A DNA stretch of 64,000 nucleotides from Rhodococcus sp. OK302 (GTDB lineage: Bacteria > Actinomycetota > Actinomycetes > Mycobacteriales > Mycobacteriaceae): assembly GCF_002245895.1 (NCBI RefSeq), contig NZ_NPJZ01000001.1, positions 5,423,501-5,487,500 on the forward strand, given 5' to 3'. The notes under the pieces are model-generated. The model did not search any database. It was not told where the DNA came from and worked only from the letters and a program-made list of their open reading frames with translations. Position numbers and translations under genes: made by a program. Below, piece after piece: positions 47,243-55,823 of this stretch. Numbering within the stretch: the stretch's first letter is position 1; each line of letters starts with the position of its first letter.

Positions 47243-47583
47243 CAATGGGAATTGAAACGGCAACCAGAACTCGGAGAGCACTTACTGAGATACTTCGGTC
47301 ATACGAACTGCATTGCTACATTTGCGACATCGGGGCGTCGAACGACACAGGTGTCCTTCCCCCCAAATTGCACGAACATATATCACCATACGAGTCGGAC
47401 AATTTCCCCGTTGACCCTCGAAATGAGCCGAACCGAGGTAGAGAACTGGGACGGAACGCCCAGACTAGACTGGAGATTCACCGCCGATGTGCGGCTTGAT
47501 AAATCGAAAGGCACGTCATCACGCAATCTCCCGCTCCGCACGACATCTACTTCGTACCCCCGGAGCAGGACACCCCCGAACCC
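47230..47583. other. Divergent promoter region between the large operon and the Stealth gene
   Basis: About 350 bases. It should hold the promoter of the 13-gene operon on the minus strand and that of the Stealth gene on the plus strand. I cannot assign -35/-10 boxes with confidence. The last about 80 bases (from 47503) are in frame with the Stealth gene. Confidence 0.45.
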
Positions 47584-49116
47584 GTGAAACCGGTTTCGGC
47601 TTCGGTGCGCGCCCGATTGAACGATCGCCCCGAGACAGTGCGATTCAAGAATCGATTCGCACTCCCGATCACCACCACCACCCCACTCGAAGCGATGATC
47701 GAGGATCTTCTGTTCATCCGCGACATTCTCGACGGGGCCGGAATCGAATACCTTCTCGTCCGCGGCAACGACGAACGCGCGGTCATCGCTGTCGACTGGA
47801 TCTACCGCAAGAAATTGCGGCGTGCCTTGATCGAAGGGTGCCAGGACACACCGTTCTATTCGAAGACTCTCGACGCAAAGAAAAGTCCGGCACTCCTGAT
47901 CGCCGATGGCAGTATCTCCACCACTCCGAAAGCACGCATCTTTCGGTTGTTCCGCCCTCGAGTACATGTGACAAGCGGCCTCAACTACGGGGCGAATATC
48001 GGTCTCCAGATCGAACTGTGGTCGATGTCCGAAGAAGAAATAGTTCTCCCCGTGGAGAATTCTCTGACGCGGCGCACCGTACGACCGGAAGAAGCAGTCC
48101 GCGGCACGGTAGAACGTTTCGGCAGAATCTGGCCGACGATCGAGAACATGTTCGCCGACCACGCGTCGGACATCAATTTCGACATCGACCTCGTCTTCTC
48201 GTGGGTCGACGGTTCGTCCAAGGAGTTTCAGGCTCAGCGGGCACTCCGGATGAAAAACTACGTTGTCGGCGAGGGCGACGATTCCGCGGCGCGCTTTCGA
48301 CAGATCGACGAATTGAAGTATGCACTGCGATCCGTGCACATGTACGCCCCGTGGATCCGACGGATATTTGTTGCTACCGATTCCGAACGACCCGCCTGGC
48401 TCGCCGACGATCCGCGCGTCACATTCATGCCGAGTGAAAAATTCTTCGCCGATACAACGGTGCTGCCGACGCACAATTCACAGGCCGTCGAATGCCAATT
48501 GCATCACATACCGGGCCTTTCCGAGCATTTCCTCTATTCCAATGACGACATGTTCTTCGGCCGACCCGTCAGTCCGGACATGTTCTTCTCCCCCGGCGGT
48601 ATCAGTATGTTCATCGAAGCTGACACCCGAATCGGCCTGGGGCATAACGATGACGACCGCAGTGGATTCGAAAATGCGGCTCGGGTCAACCGACGACTCC
48701 TACAAGAGCGGTTCGGATTGATGACAACTCGTCATCTCGAACACGCTGCAACGCCCTTGCGTAAAAGCGTCATGGCGGAAATGGAAGTCGAATTCGCGGC
48801 TGATTTTGCGGCAACCGCGGCAAGTACTTTCCGCGCGAGCTCCAACATTTCGGTGACCAACTCGCTCTACCACTACTACACGCTGATGAGCGGACGCTCT
48901 GTCGTCCAGAAGTCTGCGACAGTCAAGTACGTCGACACCACGGTCAAAGACGGTCTTCGACAGATGAATTCACTACTCGAGAATCGTTCGATGGATTTCT
49001 TCTGCCTCAATGACGGCAGTGCACCGGAGATCGACCTCGAGCTTCGCACACAAAAAGTGACCGAATTCCTCGAGAATTACTACCCCATCCCGGCTCCGTG
49101 GGAGCAGCGCAGTTGA
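47584..49116 (+). CDS. Stealth-family sugar-phosphate transferase
   Basis: A 510-residue Stealth protein, related to enzymes that transfer hexose-1-phosphate to build phosphate-linked surface polysaccharides. Conserved regions are visible: CR1 DIDLVFSWVDGS (about 200-211), CR2 LKYALRSVHMYAPWIRRIFV with ATDSERPAWL, CR3 HFLYSNDDMFFGRP (Asp-rich, catalytic) and a late VTNSLYHYYTLM region. The start is uncertain: GTG 47584 is the first usual start, but the frame is open to 47503. An AAAGG at 47507-47511 precedes an in-frame ATC ACG CAA. It fits with the surrounding cell-envelope genes. Confidence 0.88.
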   Translation: MKPVSASVRARLNDRPETVRFKNRFALPITTTTPLEAMIEDLLFIRDILDGAGIEYLLVRGNDERAVIAVDWIYRKKLRRALIEGCQDTPFYSKTLDAKKSPALLIADGSISTTPKARIFRLFRPRVHVTSGLNYGANIGLQIELWSMSEEEIVLPVENSLTRRTVRPEEAVRGTVERFGRIWPTIENMFADHASDINFDIDLVFSWVDGSSKEFQAQRALRMKNYVVGEGDDSAARFRQIDELKYALRSVHMYAPWIRRIFVATDSERPAWLADDPRVTFMPSEKFFADTTVLPTHNSQAVECQLHHIPGLSEHFLYSNDDMFFGRPVSPDMFFSPGGISMFIEADTRIGLGHNDDDRSGFENAARVNRRLLQERFGLMTTRHLEHAATPLRKSVMAEMEVEFAADFAATAASTFRASSNISVTNSLYHYYTLMSGRSVVQKSATVKYVDTTVKDGLRQMNSLLENRSMDFFCLNDGSAPEIDLELRTQKVTEFLENYYPIPAPWEQRS

Positions 49117-49118
49117 AC

Positions 49119-50018
49119 CTAACTGCCTGCAGTACTTAATGTTTCACTGACCACGATGCCCGCAGCGGCCAGTTTGACCGCCGCTGCGGCAGCGTCGACT
49201 GGCTCACCCACGCTGGGATAGGCGCCGATCGGAACCACCGAATGAACGATCGTGTCGGCGTACACGTGAACCAGATTGCAGCCCTGTGCACCGTCTCGAC
49301 CACGCTGGCCACCCACTTCGACATTGAGGTCCTGGGTATAGCAGGTCGACGACGCCACCGATACCGGAATTCCGGCGAAGGTCGCCATAGTCGAATAGTG
49401 CAGGTGCCCAGCCAGAATGGACCTCACATCACTACCGCGAAGCACATCGGCCAACCGTGACTGGTCTCGCAGTTCGACAGACACCGCCAGGTCCTGAATA
49501 CACGGAACCGGCGGATGATGAAGGGCCAGAATCGTTCCGTCCGGAGCGGGACTTGCCAACTCGGTTCGGAGCCAATCCAACTGGGCGTCGGTGATCTCGC
49601 CGTAGTGATGACCGGGAACGCTCGAATCCAGAGTGATGATGCGGAGTCCGTTGACGTCGTACACACGATCGACCGGCTGTTGTGACGGCAACTCGCTGAG
49701 CAACGACGTCCGGAAGTGTTCACGATCGTCGTGGTTACCCATCGCCCAGATGACCTCGGCACCGATACCGGCTGCCACCGGCTCCACAATTGCCTTCAGT
49801 TTCTCGTACGCATCAGGTTCCCCGCCATCGGTCAGATCACCGGTGAAGATCAATGCCTGCGGGCGCGCCCCGGAATTTTCGACACCGGCCAGAACCTCAC
49901 GAAGTCGTGCTTCTGCATCGACTGCGCCGTAGAGGTCCCCTTCGGCAACGAGGTGGGTGTCACTCACGTGCACCAGGAAATGCTTCGGATGTGGGTACTC
50001 GGCATGTCGAACGCTCAT
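49119..50018 (-). CDS. Calcineurin-like metallophosphoesterase (Icc/CpdA type)
   Basis: A 299-residue enzyme. All dinuclear metal motifs are present: D-x-H in HVSDTHLV (about 18-25), GDLTDGG, the GNHD box [17 protein letters not shown] and a final GHLHYS. The size and motif set fit class III cyclic-nucleotide phosphodiesterases such as CpdA, though the substrate can differ. ATG 50018 has GAGAGA upstream; the longer frame has no better start. It is convergent with the Stealth gene and divergent from the symporter. Confidence 0.9.
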   Translation of the reverse strand: MSVRHAEYPHPKHFLVHVSDTHLVAEGDLYGAVDAEARLREVLAGVENSGARPQALIFTGDLTDGGEPDAYEKLKAIVEPVAAGIGAEVIWAMGNHDDREHFRTSLLSELPSQQPVDRVYDVNGLRIITLDSSVPGHHYGEITDAQLDWLRTELASPAPDGTILALHHPPVPCIQDLAVSVELRDQSRLADVLRGSDVRSILAGHLHYSTMATFAGIPVSVASSTCYTQDLNVEVGGQRGRDGAQGCNLVHVYADTIVHSVVPIGAYPSVGEPVDAAAAAVKLAAAGIVVSETLSTAGS

Positions 50019-50336
50019 CGGTCTCTCGCTTCCGCTAGCCGACGTGCAGGCGCCGGTGCACCTACGAACTTCGACACTAGTCACCGCCCATTTCGTTCTG
50101 TCCGGGCACACCCTCGAGCAGCCCGCGGCAATCGGTAGTTGAAGCAACGAGTAGTGTGTGCCGAGTGTTGCTCCTGACCTCTCGACGCTACGTCGACCTT
50201 CGCCTGCAGGCGAGCGCCATCTGTATGCGCTCGCTCTGACCTAGCGCGTACCAGGACACATTTTTCGCGAAACCCCGCCTGATCTCTTTCTGGCGAGTTG
50301 TGTTTTGCTCTCTTCGATTTTTCGAAAGGCATTGTC
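50019..50336. other. Divergent intergenic region upstream of the symporter
   Basis: About 320 bases between the phosphoesterase and the symporter, which point away from each other. It should contain both promoters. I see no RNA gene or strong palindrome; only AAAGG at 50325-50330, the symporter ribosome site, stands out. Confidence 0.4.
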
Positions 50337-51710
50337 ATGCCCAGCTCCACCCAAACCAGCGTGCCAGAAAGCTCAAAGACTCGATTCCCCTCTTGGGCAA
50401 CGTCTTTCGGACCACAGATTGTTGCCGGCCTCATCATCGGCGTCATCATCGGACTCGTCGCCCGCGCGATGCCCGACGCAGCAGACGGCAATAGCAACTG
50501 GCTCATCGGCACCGTGGCGACCATCGGTAACAGCTATGTCAAGCTGCTCACCGTCGCCGTGATTCCGCTGGTGTTCACCGCCATCGTCAGCTCGATCGCC
50601 AACCTCCGTGAGGTCGCGAATGCCGCCCGCCTGGCAGTCCAGACTTTGCTGTGGTTCGCGATCACCGCGTTCATCGCTGTGATCATCGGTATCGTCGTCG
50701 GCTTGATCACGGATCCGGGATCGCGGACCGACGTCGCCATCGAAGCGGCCAAGGAACCGAAGAGTTCCGGTTCCTGGTGGGCGTTTGTCACCGGTTTGGT
50801 ACCCAACAACTTCCTCGGCCTGGGCGCCAAGACGTCAGTTGTCGAAGGCGCAGCCACCACGTCGCTGAGCTTCAACGTTTTGCAGTTGCTCGTGATTGCC
50901 GCGGCTATCGGCATCGCCGCTCTGAAGATCGGCGCGAAGGCCGAACCGTTCCTCGAGTTCAACGCTTCGCTTCTCGCCATCATTCAGAAGATCCTGTGGT
51001 GGATCATCCGCCTGGCACCGATCGGCACCGCAGCCCTGATCGCCAACGCCGTCGCAACCTACGGCTGGGACGCCATTGGCTCGCTGGGCGTCTTCACGGC
51101 CGCCGTCTACATCGGCCTCGCAATTGTCTTCTTCGTCGTGTACCCGGCCCTCATTGCCGCACACGGCCTCTCGGTTCGGAACTTCTTCTCCGGCGTGTGG
51201 CCGGCCACTCAGCTCGGCTTCGTGTCCCGCTCGTCGATCGGCACCCTGCCGTTGACCGAACGCGTCACCGAACGCAATCTCGGCGTTCCCCGCGAATACG
51301 CGTCGTTCGCCGTGCCGCTCGGTGCCACCACCAAGATGGACGGTTGCGCCGCCATCTACCCCGCAATCGCAGCGATCTTCGTCGCCGGTTTCTACGACGT
51401 CCCGCTCTCCTTCACCGACTACCTGCTGATCATCGTGGTTTCGGTCATCGGTTCTGCTGCAACTGCCGGCACCACGGGTGCAACGGTCATGCTCACGCTG
51501 ACCCTCTCGACGTTGGGCCTCCCGCTCGCCGGCGTCGGACTGCTGCTGGCTGTCGAACCGATCGTCGACATGGGCCGTACCGCAGTCAACGTCACCGGCC
51601 AGGCGCTCGTCCCGGTCATCGTCGCCAAGCGTGAAGGCATTCTCGACACCGCACGCTTCAACGCCCCGCGCAACGGAGATCCCTTCTCCGAGGAGCTTGT
51701 CGACGCCTGA
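50337..51710 (+). CDS. Dicarboxylate/amino acid:cation symporter (DAACS family)
   Basis: A 457-residue inner-membrane transporter of the glutamate/dicarboxylate:cation symporter family. It has an N-terminal helix IVAGLIIGVIIGLVA and the family-typical segment KLLTVAVIPLVFTAIVSSIA. The re-entrant loop contains a Ser-rich SRSSIGTLP, and PLGATTKMDGCAAIYPAIAA and GTTGATVMLT contribute to substrate and cation sites. It probably imports C4-dicarboxylates or acidic amino acids. ATG 50337 with AAAGG upstream is preferred over a GTG 13 codons earlier. It ends just before a 21-bp hairpin. Confidence 0.92.
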   Translation: MPSSTQTSVPESSKTRFPSWATSFGPQIVAGLIIGVIIGLVARAMPDAADGNSNWLIGTVATIGNSYVKLLTVAVIPLVFTAIVSSIANLREVANAARLAVQTLLWFAITAFIAVIIGIVVGLITDPGSRTDVAIEAAKEPKSSGSWWAFVTGLVPNNFLGLGAKTSVVEGAATTSLSFNVLQLLVIAAAIGIAALKIGAKAEPFLEFNASLLAIIQKILWWIIRLAPIGTAALIANAVATYGWDAIGSLGVFTAAVYIGLAIVFFVVYPALIAAHGLSVRNFFSGVWPATQLGFVSRSSIGTLPLTERVTERNLGVPREYASFAVPLGATTKMDGCAAIYPAIAAIFVAGFYDVPLSFTDYLLIIVVSVIGSAATAGTTGATVMLTLTLSTLGLPLAGVGLLLAVEPIVDMGRTAVNVTGQALVPVIVAKREGILDTARFNAPRNGDPFSEELVDA

Positions 51711-51720
51711 TCACTGCTTC

Positions 51721-51772
51721 ACACAGCAGCGTCCCCGCACCATTGAGCTTCGGTGCGGGGACGCTGCTGTGT
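51721..51772. terminator. Strong bidirectional hairpin terminator
   Basis: A perfect 21-bp stem (51721-51741 pairs with 51752-51772, core GTCCCCGCACC/GGTGCGGGGAC) with a 10-base loop. It separates the symporter from the convergent mycolyltransferase gene and can serve both; neither side has a long T-run. Confidence 0.75.
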
Positions 51773-51785
51773 ACAGGACTAATGC

Positions 51786-52880
51786 TCAGATTCCGAGGGC
51801 CTTCGACAGCGTCGGCCACGCCTTGGGGAAACGCTGACGCCAGTAACCCCACGAATGAGTGCCGTTGGGCTCGTAATCCACGGTGGCCGGGATATCGAGT
51901 GAACGCAGTCGTTCGTCGAAAGCGTGGGTACACATGTTGGCTACCGCCTCGATAGACCCGCCGACGACCAGACGATCGGCCAGGTCCGGGGTCTGCAATG
52001 TCTCGTTCACACCACGCGTACCCGGCGCCGCGGAAAGGTAGATTTCCGTTCCCCGGAGTTGCTCGGCATTGCGGAGTGAGTCGTGGGCTTCCCACTCCGG
52101 TCCGCCAAGTTCGCCCCACATATTGCCGGGGTTCCCACCACGCGAGGTCACGGTCGACAAAATACTGGCACGACCCCAAAAATCTGTCGTCGAATAGCAA
52201 CCGCTGAAACCCGCAACTCCCTTGTACATTCCGGGGTGTCGGCCCGCAAGCATCATCGCGCCCTGCGCGCCCATCGACGTGCCGGCAATCGCCTTGACTC
52301 CGTTGGTGGCAAACCGTGCGTCGATGAGCGGCGGCAATTCCTTCGTGATGAACGTTTCCCACCGGTGCAGTCCGAGCTTCGGATCGACATCCTGCCAATC
52401 CGTGTACATGCCGGCCTTGCCGCCGTTGGTCATGACGACGTAGACGTTTTTGTCGGCAAAAAATTCCGGTGCCCCGCCCATCGTCGTCCATCCGCTCGAG
52501 TCCTCGGCTGCTGCCGCACCGTCGAGAAGGTAGAGAGTAGGCCGAGGTGCGGAATTATCCGCCGGAAGCAGGATTTCGACGCCCACCTCGCGTTGCAGAG
52601 CCGGTGAAGCAATCGTCAGGCGCACAGCCTGGGGGCCGGTGACACTTTCACCGACGATTGTCGCGGACCCCATCCCGGTGCGCAGTTCCGGACGAATCCC
52701 CGGGTTACCCTGCATCGAGCCTGGCACGCTGGAACCGTATTTCAAGCCATCCACGCTGTCGGAAGCCGGCGTTGCACCCGCCAGAGCGGTGCTGAACACC
52801 TGAATCCCCAGAGCACACAGGGCTGTCGCGACGACTCCGGCCCGGCGCACAGAGGTGGGCGAAGTCAAGCTCGTCTTCAT
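51786..52880 (-). CDS. Mycolyltransferase (antigen-85-type esterase), copy 1
   Basis: A 364-residue secreted alpha/beta hydrolase that transfers mycolic acids to trehalose or arabinogalactan in the envelope. Sec signal VVATALCALGIQVFSTALAG; nucleophile elbow GTSMGAQG; antigen-85-typical segments include RPTLYLLDGAAA, PEFFADKNVYVVMTNGG, GLHRWETFITKELPPLI and the C-terminal NGTHSWGYWRQRFPKAWP containing the catalytic His. The start is ATG 52880 with GGGAG upstream, unlike the three TTG-started copies next door. It has the most divergent N-terminal linker of the four and lacks the Gly/Ser repeats of copies 2 and 4. Confidence 0.93.
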   Translation of the reverse strand: MKTSLTSPTSVRRAGVVATALCALGIQVFSTALAGATPASDSVDGLKYGSSVPGSMQGNPGIRPELRTGMGSATIVGESVTGPQAVRLTIASPALQREVGVEILLPADNSAPRPTLYLLDGAAAAEDSSGWTTMGGAPEFFADKNVYVVMTNGGKAGMYTDWQDVDPKLGLHRWETFITKELPPLIDARFATNGVKAIAGTSMGAQGAMMLAGRHPGMYKGVAGFSGCYSTTDFWGRASILSTVTSRGGNPGNMWGELGGPEWEAHDSLRNAEQLRGTEIYLSAAPGTRGVNETLQTPDLADRLVVGGSIEAVANMCTHAFDERLRSLDIPATVDYEPNGTHSWGYWRQRFPKAWPTLSKALGI

Positions 52881-52969
52881 CAGGCTCCCAAACGGTGAAA
52901 TGAAATCCAGTGAAATATATCGTCCAGGTCTGGAGGAACCTCCGGTGCGCCCGTCCTGATACACAAAAC

Positions 52970-52999
52970 GTCCCTGCATCGATTGATCAATGCAGGGAC
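52970..52999 (-). terminator. Hairpin downstream of mycolyltransferase copy 2
   Basis: GTCCCTGCAT pairs with ATGCAGGGAC around a 10-base loop. Read on the minus strand it is followed by GTTTTGTG. It is a near-identical copy of the hairpin at 55769-55802. Confidence 0.65.
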
Positions 53000-53022
53000 A
53001 TCTGAAGGTTATTCGCCAGATC

Positions 53023-54195
53023 TCAGACGCCGAGCGCCTTCGACAGAGTCGGCCACGCCTTGGGGAAACGCTCACGCCAGTACCACCACGCATGAGTGCC
53101 GTTGGGCTCGTAATCGACAGTTGCCGCGATATCGAGATCCTGCAGTCGCTGGTCGAACTCGTGCGTGCACTGATTGGTCACCGCTTCGATACCGCCGCCG
53201 ACGACCAGACGCTCGAGAAGGTCCGGAGTCTGCAGCGTTTCGGCTCCGCCGGGCAATCCGTTGGCCGTCGAAACATAGATCTCTTTGCCGCGCAGGTTTT
53301 CGGCGTTCAGGAGCGAGTCGTGCGCTTCCCACTCCGGTCCTCCGGGCTCGCCCCAAATGTTCTTGGGATCCCCACCTCGAGAAGAAATCGTAATCTGTGC
53401 GGACGTCCTACCCCACACATCCATCGTCGAGTAGCAACCGCTGAAAACCGCCACTCCCTTGTACAACTCCGGATGTCGGTGGGCAAGCATCATCGCGCCC
53501 TGCGCACCCATCGACGTACCGGCAATTGCATTGATGCCGTTGGAGTGCAGTCGGTCCTGGAGCAGAGGAGGCAGTTCCTGAGTGATGAAGGTTTCCCATT
53601 TGTGCCATCCAAGTACCGGATCGTCGTTCTGCCAATCCGAGAACAAGCTTGAAGTGCCCCCGTTGATCATGACGACGTTGACATTCTTGTCGGCAAAGAA
53701 CGCGGGCGCGCCACCCATCGACACCCAACCGTTTGTGCCGTCACCACCGTCGACGCCTTCGAGCATGTACAGCGTCGGACGCGGTACCGAATTGTCGTGA
53801 GGAAGCAGGACCTCGACACCGACTTCGCGTCGCAGTCCCGGTGAAGCAATCGTCAGATTCACGGCGTTCGGTCGCGTCGGTGCTTCAGCTGTGATGGCTG
53901 ACGTGACAATATCGTCGCGCACTACGGGCCTGACCGGGTGATCATTCTCGAGTGCTTTGGGCATTGTCGAACCGAAACCTAGGCTCCCGACGCTCTCGAG
54001 GCTCCCCCCGACGCTCCCGAGGCTGCCGGTGTTCGTCACGCTGCCTTCCACACTTCCCAGGCTTCCCAGACTCCCGGTGCTCGGCTCAGCACCTGCGACC
54101 GTTGCACCGACCACCTGTGTAGCCAGCGCGCACAGTGAAATCACCGTCACCCCCAGCTTGCCAATTCGGGTGGGTGCGGTCGACTTGATCTTCAA
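53023..54195 (-). CDS. Mycolyltransferase (antigen-85-type esterase), copy 2
   Basis: A 390-residue secreted mycolyltransferase. TTG 54195 is chosen: GGAG lies 6 bases upstream and the signal peptide (KLGVTVISLCALATQVVGAT) starts right after it. Then comes a Gly/Ser/Leu repeat linker (GSLGSLGSVEGSV and similar, about residues 40-75). The hydrolase domain has GTSMGAQG and the terminal NGTHAWWYWRERFPKAWP. It is most similar to copy 4, including the linker and 5' leader, showing recent duplication. It probably modifies the cell wall with a subtly different acceptor or expression pattern. Confidence 0.93.
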   Translation of the reverse strand: MKIKSTAPTRIGKLGVTVISLCALATQVVGATVAGAEPSTGSLGSLGSVEGSVTNTGSLGSVGGSLESVGSLGFGSTMPKALENDHPVRPVVRDDIVTSAITAEAPTRPNAVNLTIASPGLRREVGVEVLLPHDNSVPRPTLYMLEGVDGGDGTNGWVSMGGAPAFFADKNVNVVMINGGTSSLFSDWQNDDPVLGWHKWETFITQELPPLLQDRLHSNGINAIAGTSMGAQGAMMLAHRHPELYKGVAVFSGCYSTMDVWGRTSAQITISSRGGDPKNIWGEPGGPEWEAHDSLLNAENLRGKEIYVSTANGLPGGAETLQTPDLLERLVVGGGIEAVTNQCTHEFDQRLQDLDIAATVDYEPNGTHAWWYWRERFPKAWPTLSKALGV

Positions 54196-54284
54196 TTGGA
54201 CTCCAAACAGTAAAATGCGATCATTAGAACATACAGGGCGGTCGCCTGAAATTTTTCGATATCGCATCGCGCAGCTCAAGAGTG

Positions 54285-54470
54285 TCGGCACGGTAAAAAC
54301 AACGTTTCAGCGCGGCCTCACCTATTTCCGTCAAGGCGCGGTCCGCGAATTCGAATGGGCCGGAAGATCGGATTCCCTCGTCAGCAAGATTTCTGGGCAC
54401 CAAGACGTGTCCACGGTCCGCCTCAACCTCGACGAGGCCCAGTTTGATAGCCCGGATGAAGGACATCTCG
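54285..54470 (+). pseudogene. Broken duplicate of the SWIM-SNF2 helicase gene
   Basis: The plus strand encodes TTFQRGLTYFRQGAVREFEW, matching residues 21-40 of the intact helicase encoded at 57110 (TTFERGLTYFRQGAVREFEW), then a diverged stretch. It jumps to LNLDEAQF, which matches the helicase Walker B region LILDEAQF about 700 residues later. The run CTCGACGAGGCCCAGTTT is identical in both places. So an internally deleted copy survives upstream of mycolyltransferase 2. It cannot be functional. Confidence 0.75.
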
Positions 54471-54486
54471 GGGTGTTCGCCAGATC

Positions 54487-55626
54487 TCAGAGGCCGAGCG
54501 CCTTCGACAGAGTCGGCCACGCCTTGGGGAAACGCTCACGCCAGTACGCCCACGAATGAGTGCCGTTGGGCTCGTAGTCGACCGTTGCCGCGATATCGAG
54601 ATCCTGCAATCGTCGGTCGAACTGCTTCGTACACTCCTCGGCCGCAGCTTCGAGACCACCGCCGACAAGCAGACGCTCACCGAGATCCGGAGTCTGCAAT
54701 GTTTCGTCCGAACCCGGCAGTCCATTGGCCACCGAAATATAAATCTCTTTGCCGCGCAATCTTTCCGCGTTCAAGAATGAGTCGTGCGCTTTCCACTCCG
54801 GTCCACCGAGTTCACCCCACATGTTGTTGAGATCCCCGCTGCGCGAAGTGACCGTCATCTGCGTACTCGTCCTGCCCCACACATCCATCGTCGAATAGCA
54901 GCCGCTGAAAACCGCGATTCCGCTGTACAGCGTCGGGTTCCGGTGGGCAAGCATCATCGCGCCCTGCGCACCCATCGAATGGCCGGTAATCGCCTTGACG
55001 CCTGTGGTCTCGAACCTCTCATCGATCAGCGGTGGTAGTTCCTGGGTGAGGTATGTTTCCCACTTGTTCAGGCCGAGCTGGGGATCCATCTTCTCCCAGT
55101 CCGTGTACAAGCTAGCCGCGCCGCCGTTCACCACCACCACGTACACATTCTTGTCAGTGAAGAACTCGGGTGCGCCGCCATCCGTTATCCACTTACTGGT
55201 GTTCTCCCCCGCGTCGACGCCGTCGAGTATGAACAGGACCGGGCGCGGTACCGAAGCATCTTGTGGTAGCAGAATCTCGACGCCGACTTCGCGTCGCAAT
55301 GCGGGCGACGCGACCGTCAGTCGCAGCGATTGAGCGCCAGTGACGCTCTCCCCGGTGATCTCCGGCGTGACGATATCGTCGCGAAGCACCGGTAGCGGTT
55401 CGGACGGATCCCGGAACTCCTCGGGCATAGTGGTCCCGAAACCCAGCCCTCCGAGGGACTCAATGGTCTCCATGGTTCCGACACTGCCGGCACTCTCGAG
55501 GGTTCCGGGGCTCGGAGCCGCACCTGCTGCCGTGGCACCGACCACCGGAGCGGACAGCGCGCACAACACGATCACCGCTACGCCAAGGTTTCCGAGTCGG
55601 GCGCGCGCGGTCGATGTGACGTTCAA
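54487..55626 (-). CDS. Mycolyltransferase (antigen-85-type esterase), copy 3
   Basis: A 379-residue secreted mycolyltransferase. TTG 55626 is preceded by GGAGTCCAA exactly as in copies 2 and 4. Signal peptide NLGVAVIVLCALSAPVVGAT; short Gly/Ser linker; nucleophile elbow GHSMGAQG (His replaces Thr or Asn before the Ser); YEPNGTHSWAYWRERFPKAW at the end. No hairpin is visible downstream; the fragment of broken helicase gene lies there instead. Expected to act on trehalose mycolates outside the membrane. Confidence 0.93.
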   Translation of the reverse strand: MNVTSTARARLGNLGVAVIVLCALSAPVVGATAAGAAPSPGTLESAGSVGTMETIESLGGLGFGTTMPEEFRDPSEPLPVLRDDIVTPEITGESVTGAQSLRLTVASPALRREVGVEILLPQDASVPRPVLFILDGVDAGENTSKWITDGGAPEFFTDKNVYVVVVNGGAASLYTDWEKMDPQLGLNKWETYLTQELPPLIDERFETTGVKAITGHSMGAQGAMMLAHRNPTLYSGIAVFSGCYSTMDVWGRTSTQMTVTSRSGDLNNMWGELGGPEWKAHDSFLNAERLRGKEIYISVANGLPGSDETLQTPDLGERLLVGGGLEAAAEECTKQFDRRLQDLDIAATVDYEPNGTHSWAYWRERFPKAWPTLSKALGL

Positions 55627-55768
55627 TTGGACTCCAAGGGTCAAATACGATCCCTAGAAGATACCGTGCAGTCGCGTTAAATTACCCATTTCGGGCACCG
55701 GCCAAGCGGTAAATCCGAAATCGCAGGATTCCCGACGGAACTCGGAACCGTTGGGCCTGATACACAAA

Positions 55769-55802
55769 ATGTCCCTGCATCGATTGATCGATGCAGGGAC
55801 AT
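55769..55802 (-). terminator. Perfect hairpin downstream of mycolyltransferase copy 4
   Basis: ATGTCCCTGCATCGAT and ATCGATGCAGGGACAT form 16-base arms around TG. The minus strand continues with TTTTGTG. With such a small centre the fold would open a few pairs; it may also act as a cruciform or protein site. Confidence 0.65.
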
Positions 55803-55823
55803 TTGAAGGTTGTTCGCCGGATC

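Larger units (their letters stand above)
52961..54420 (-). repeat. Segmental duplicate A (hairpin + mycolyltransferase 2 + helicase 5' fragment)
   Basis: This block closely resembles 55760-57250 in order and sequence: the same CTGATACACAAAA-hairpin, a mycolyltransferase with the same TTG start and Gly/Ser repeats, the shared leader ACTCCAAACAGTAAAATGCG, and on the other strand the start of a SWIM-SNF2 gene. Boundaries are approximate by eye. Confidence 0.7.

Noticed and set aside
50651..51634. 327-codon plus-strand frame inside the symporter gene
   Set aside because: Arg/His-rich out-of-frame translation of a clear membrane transporter; no protein-like character.
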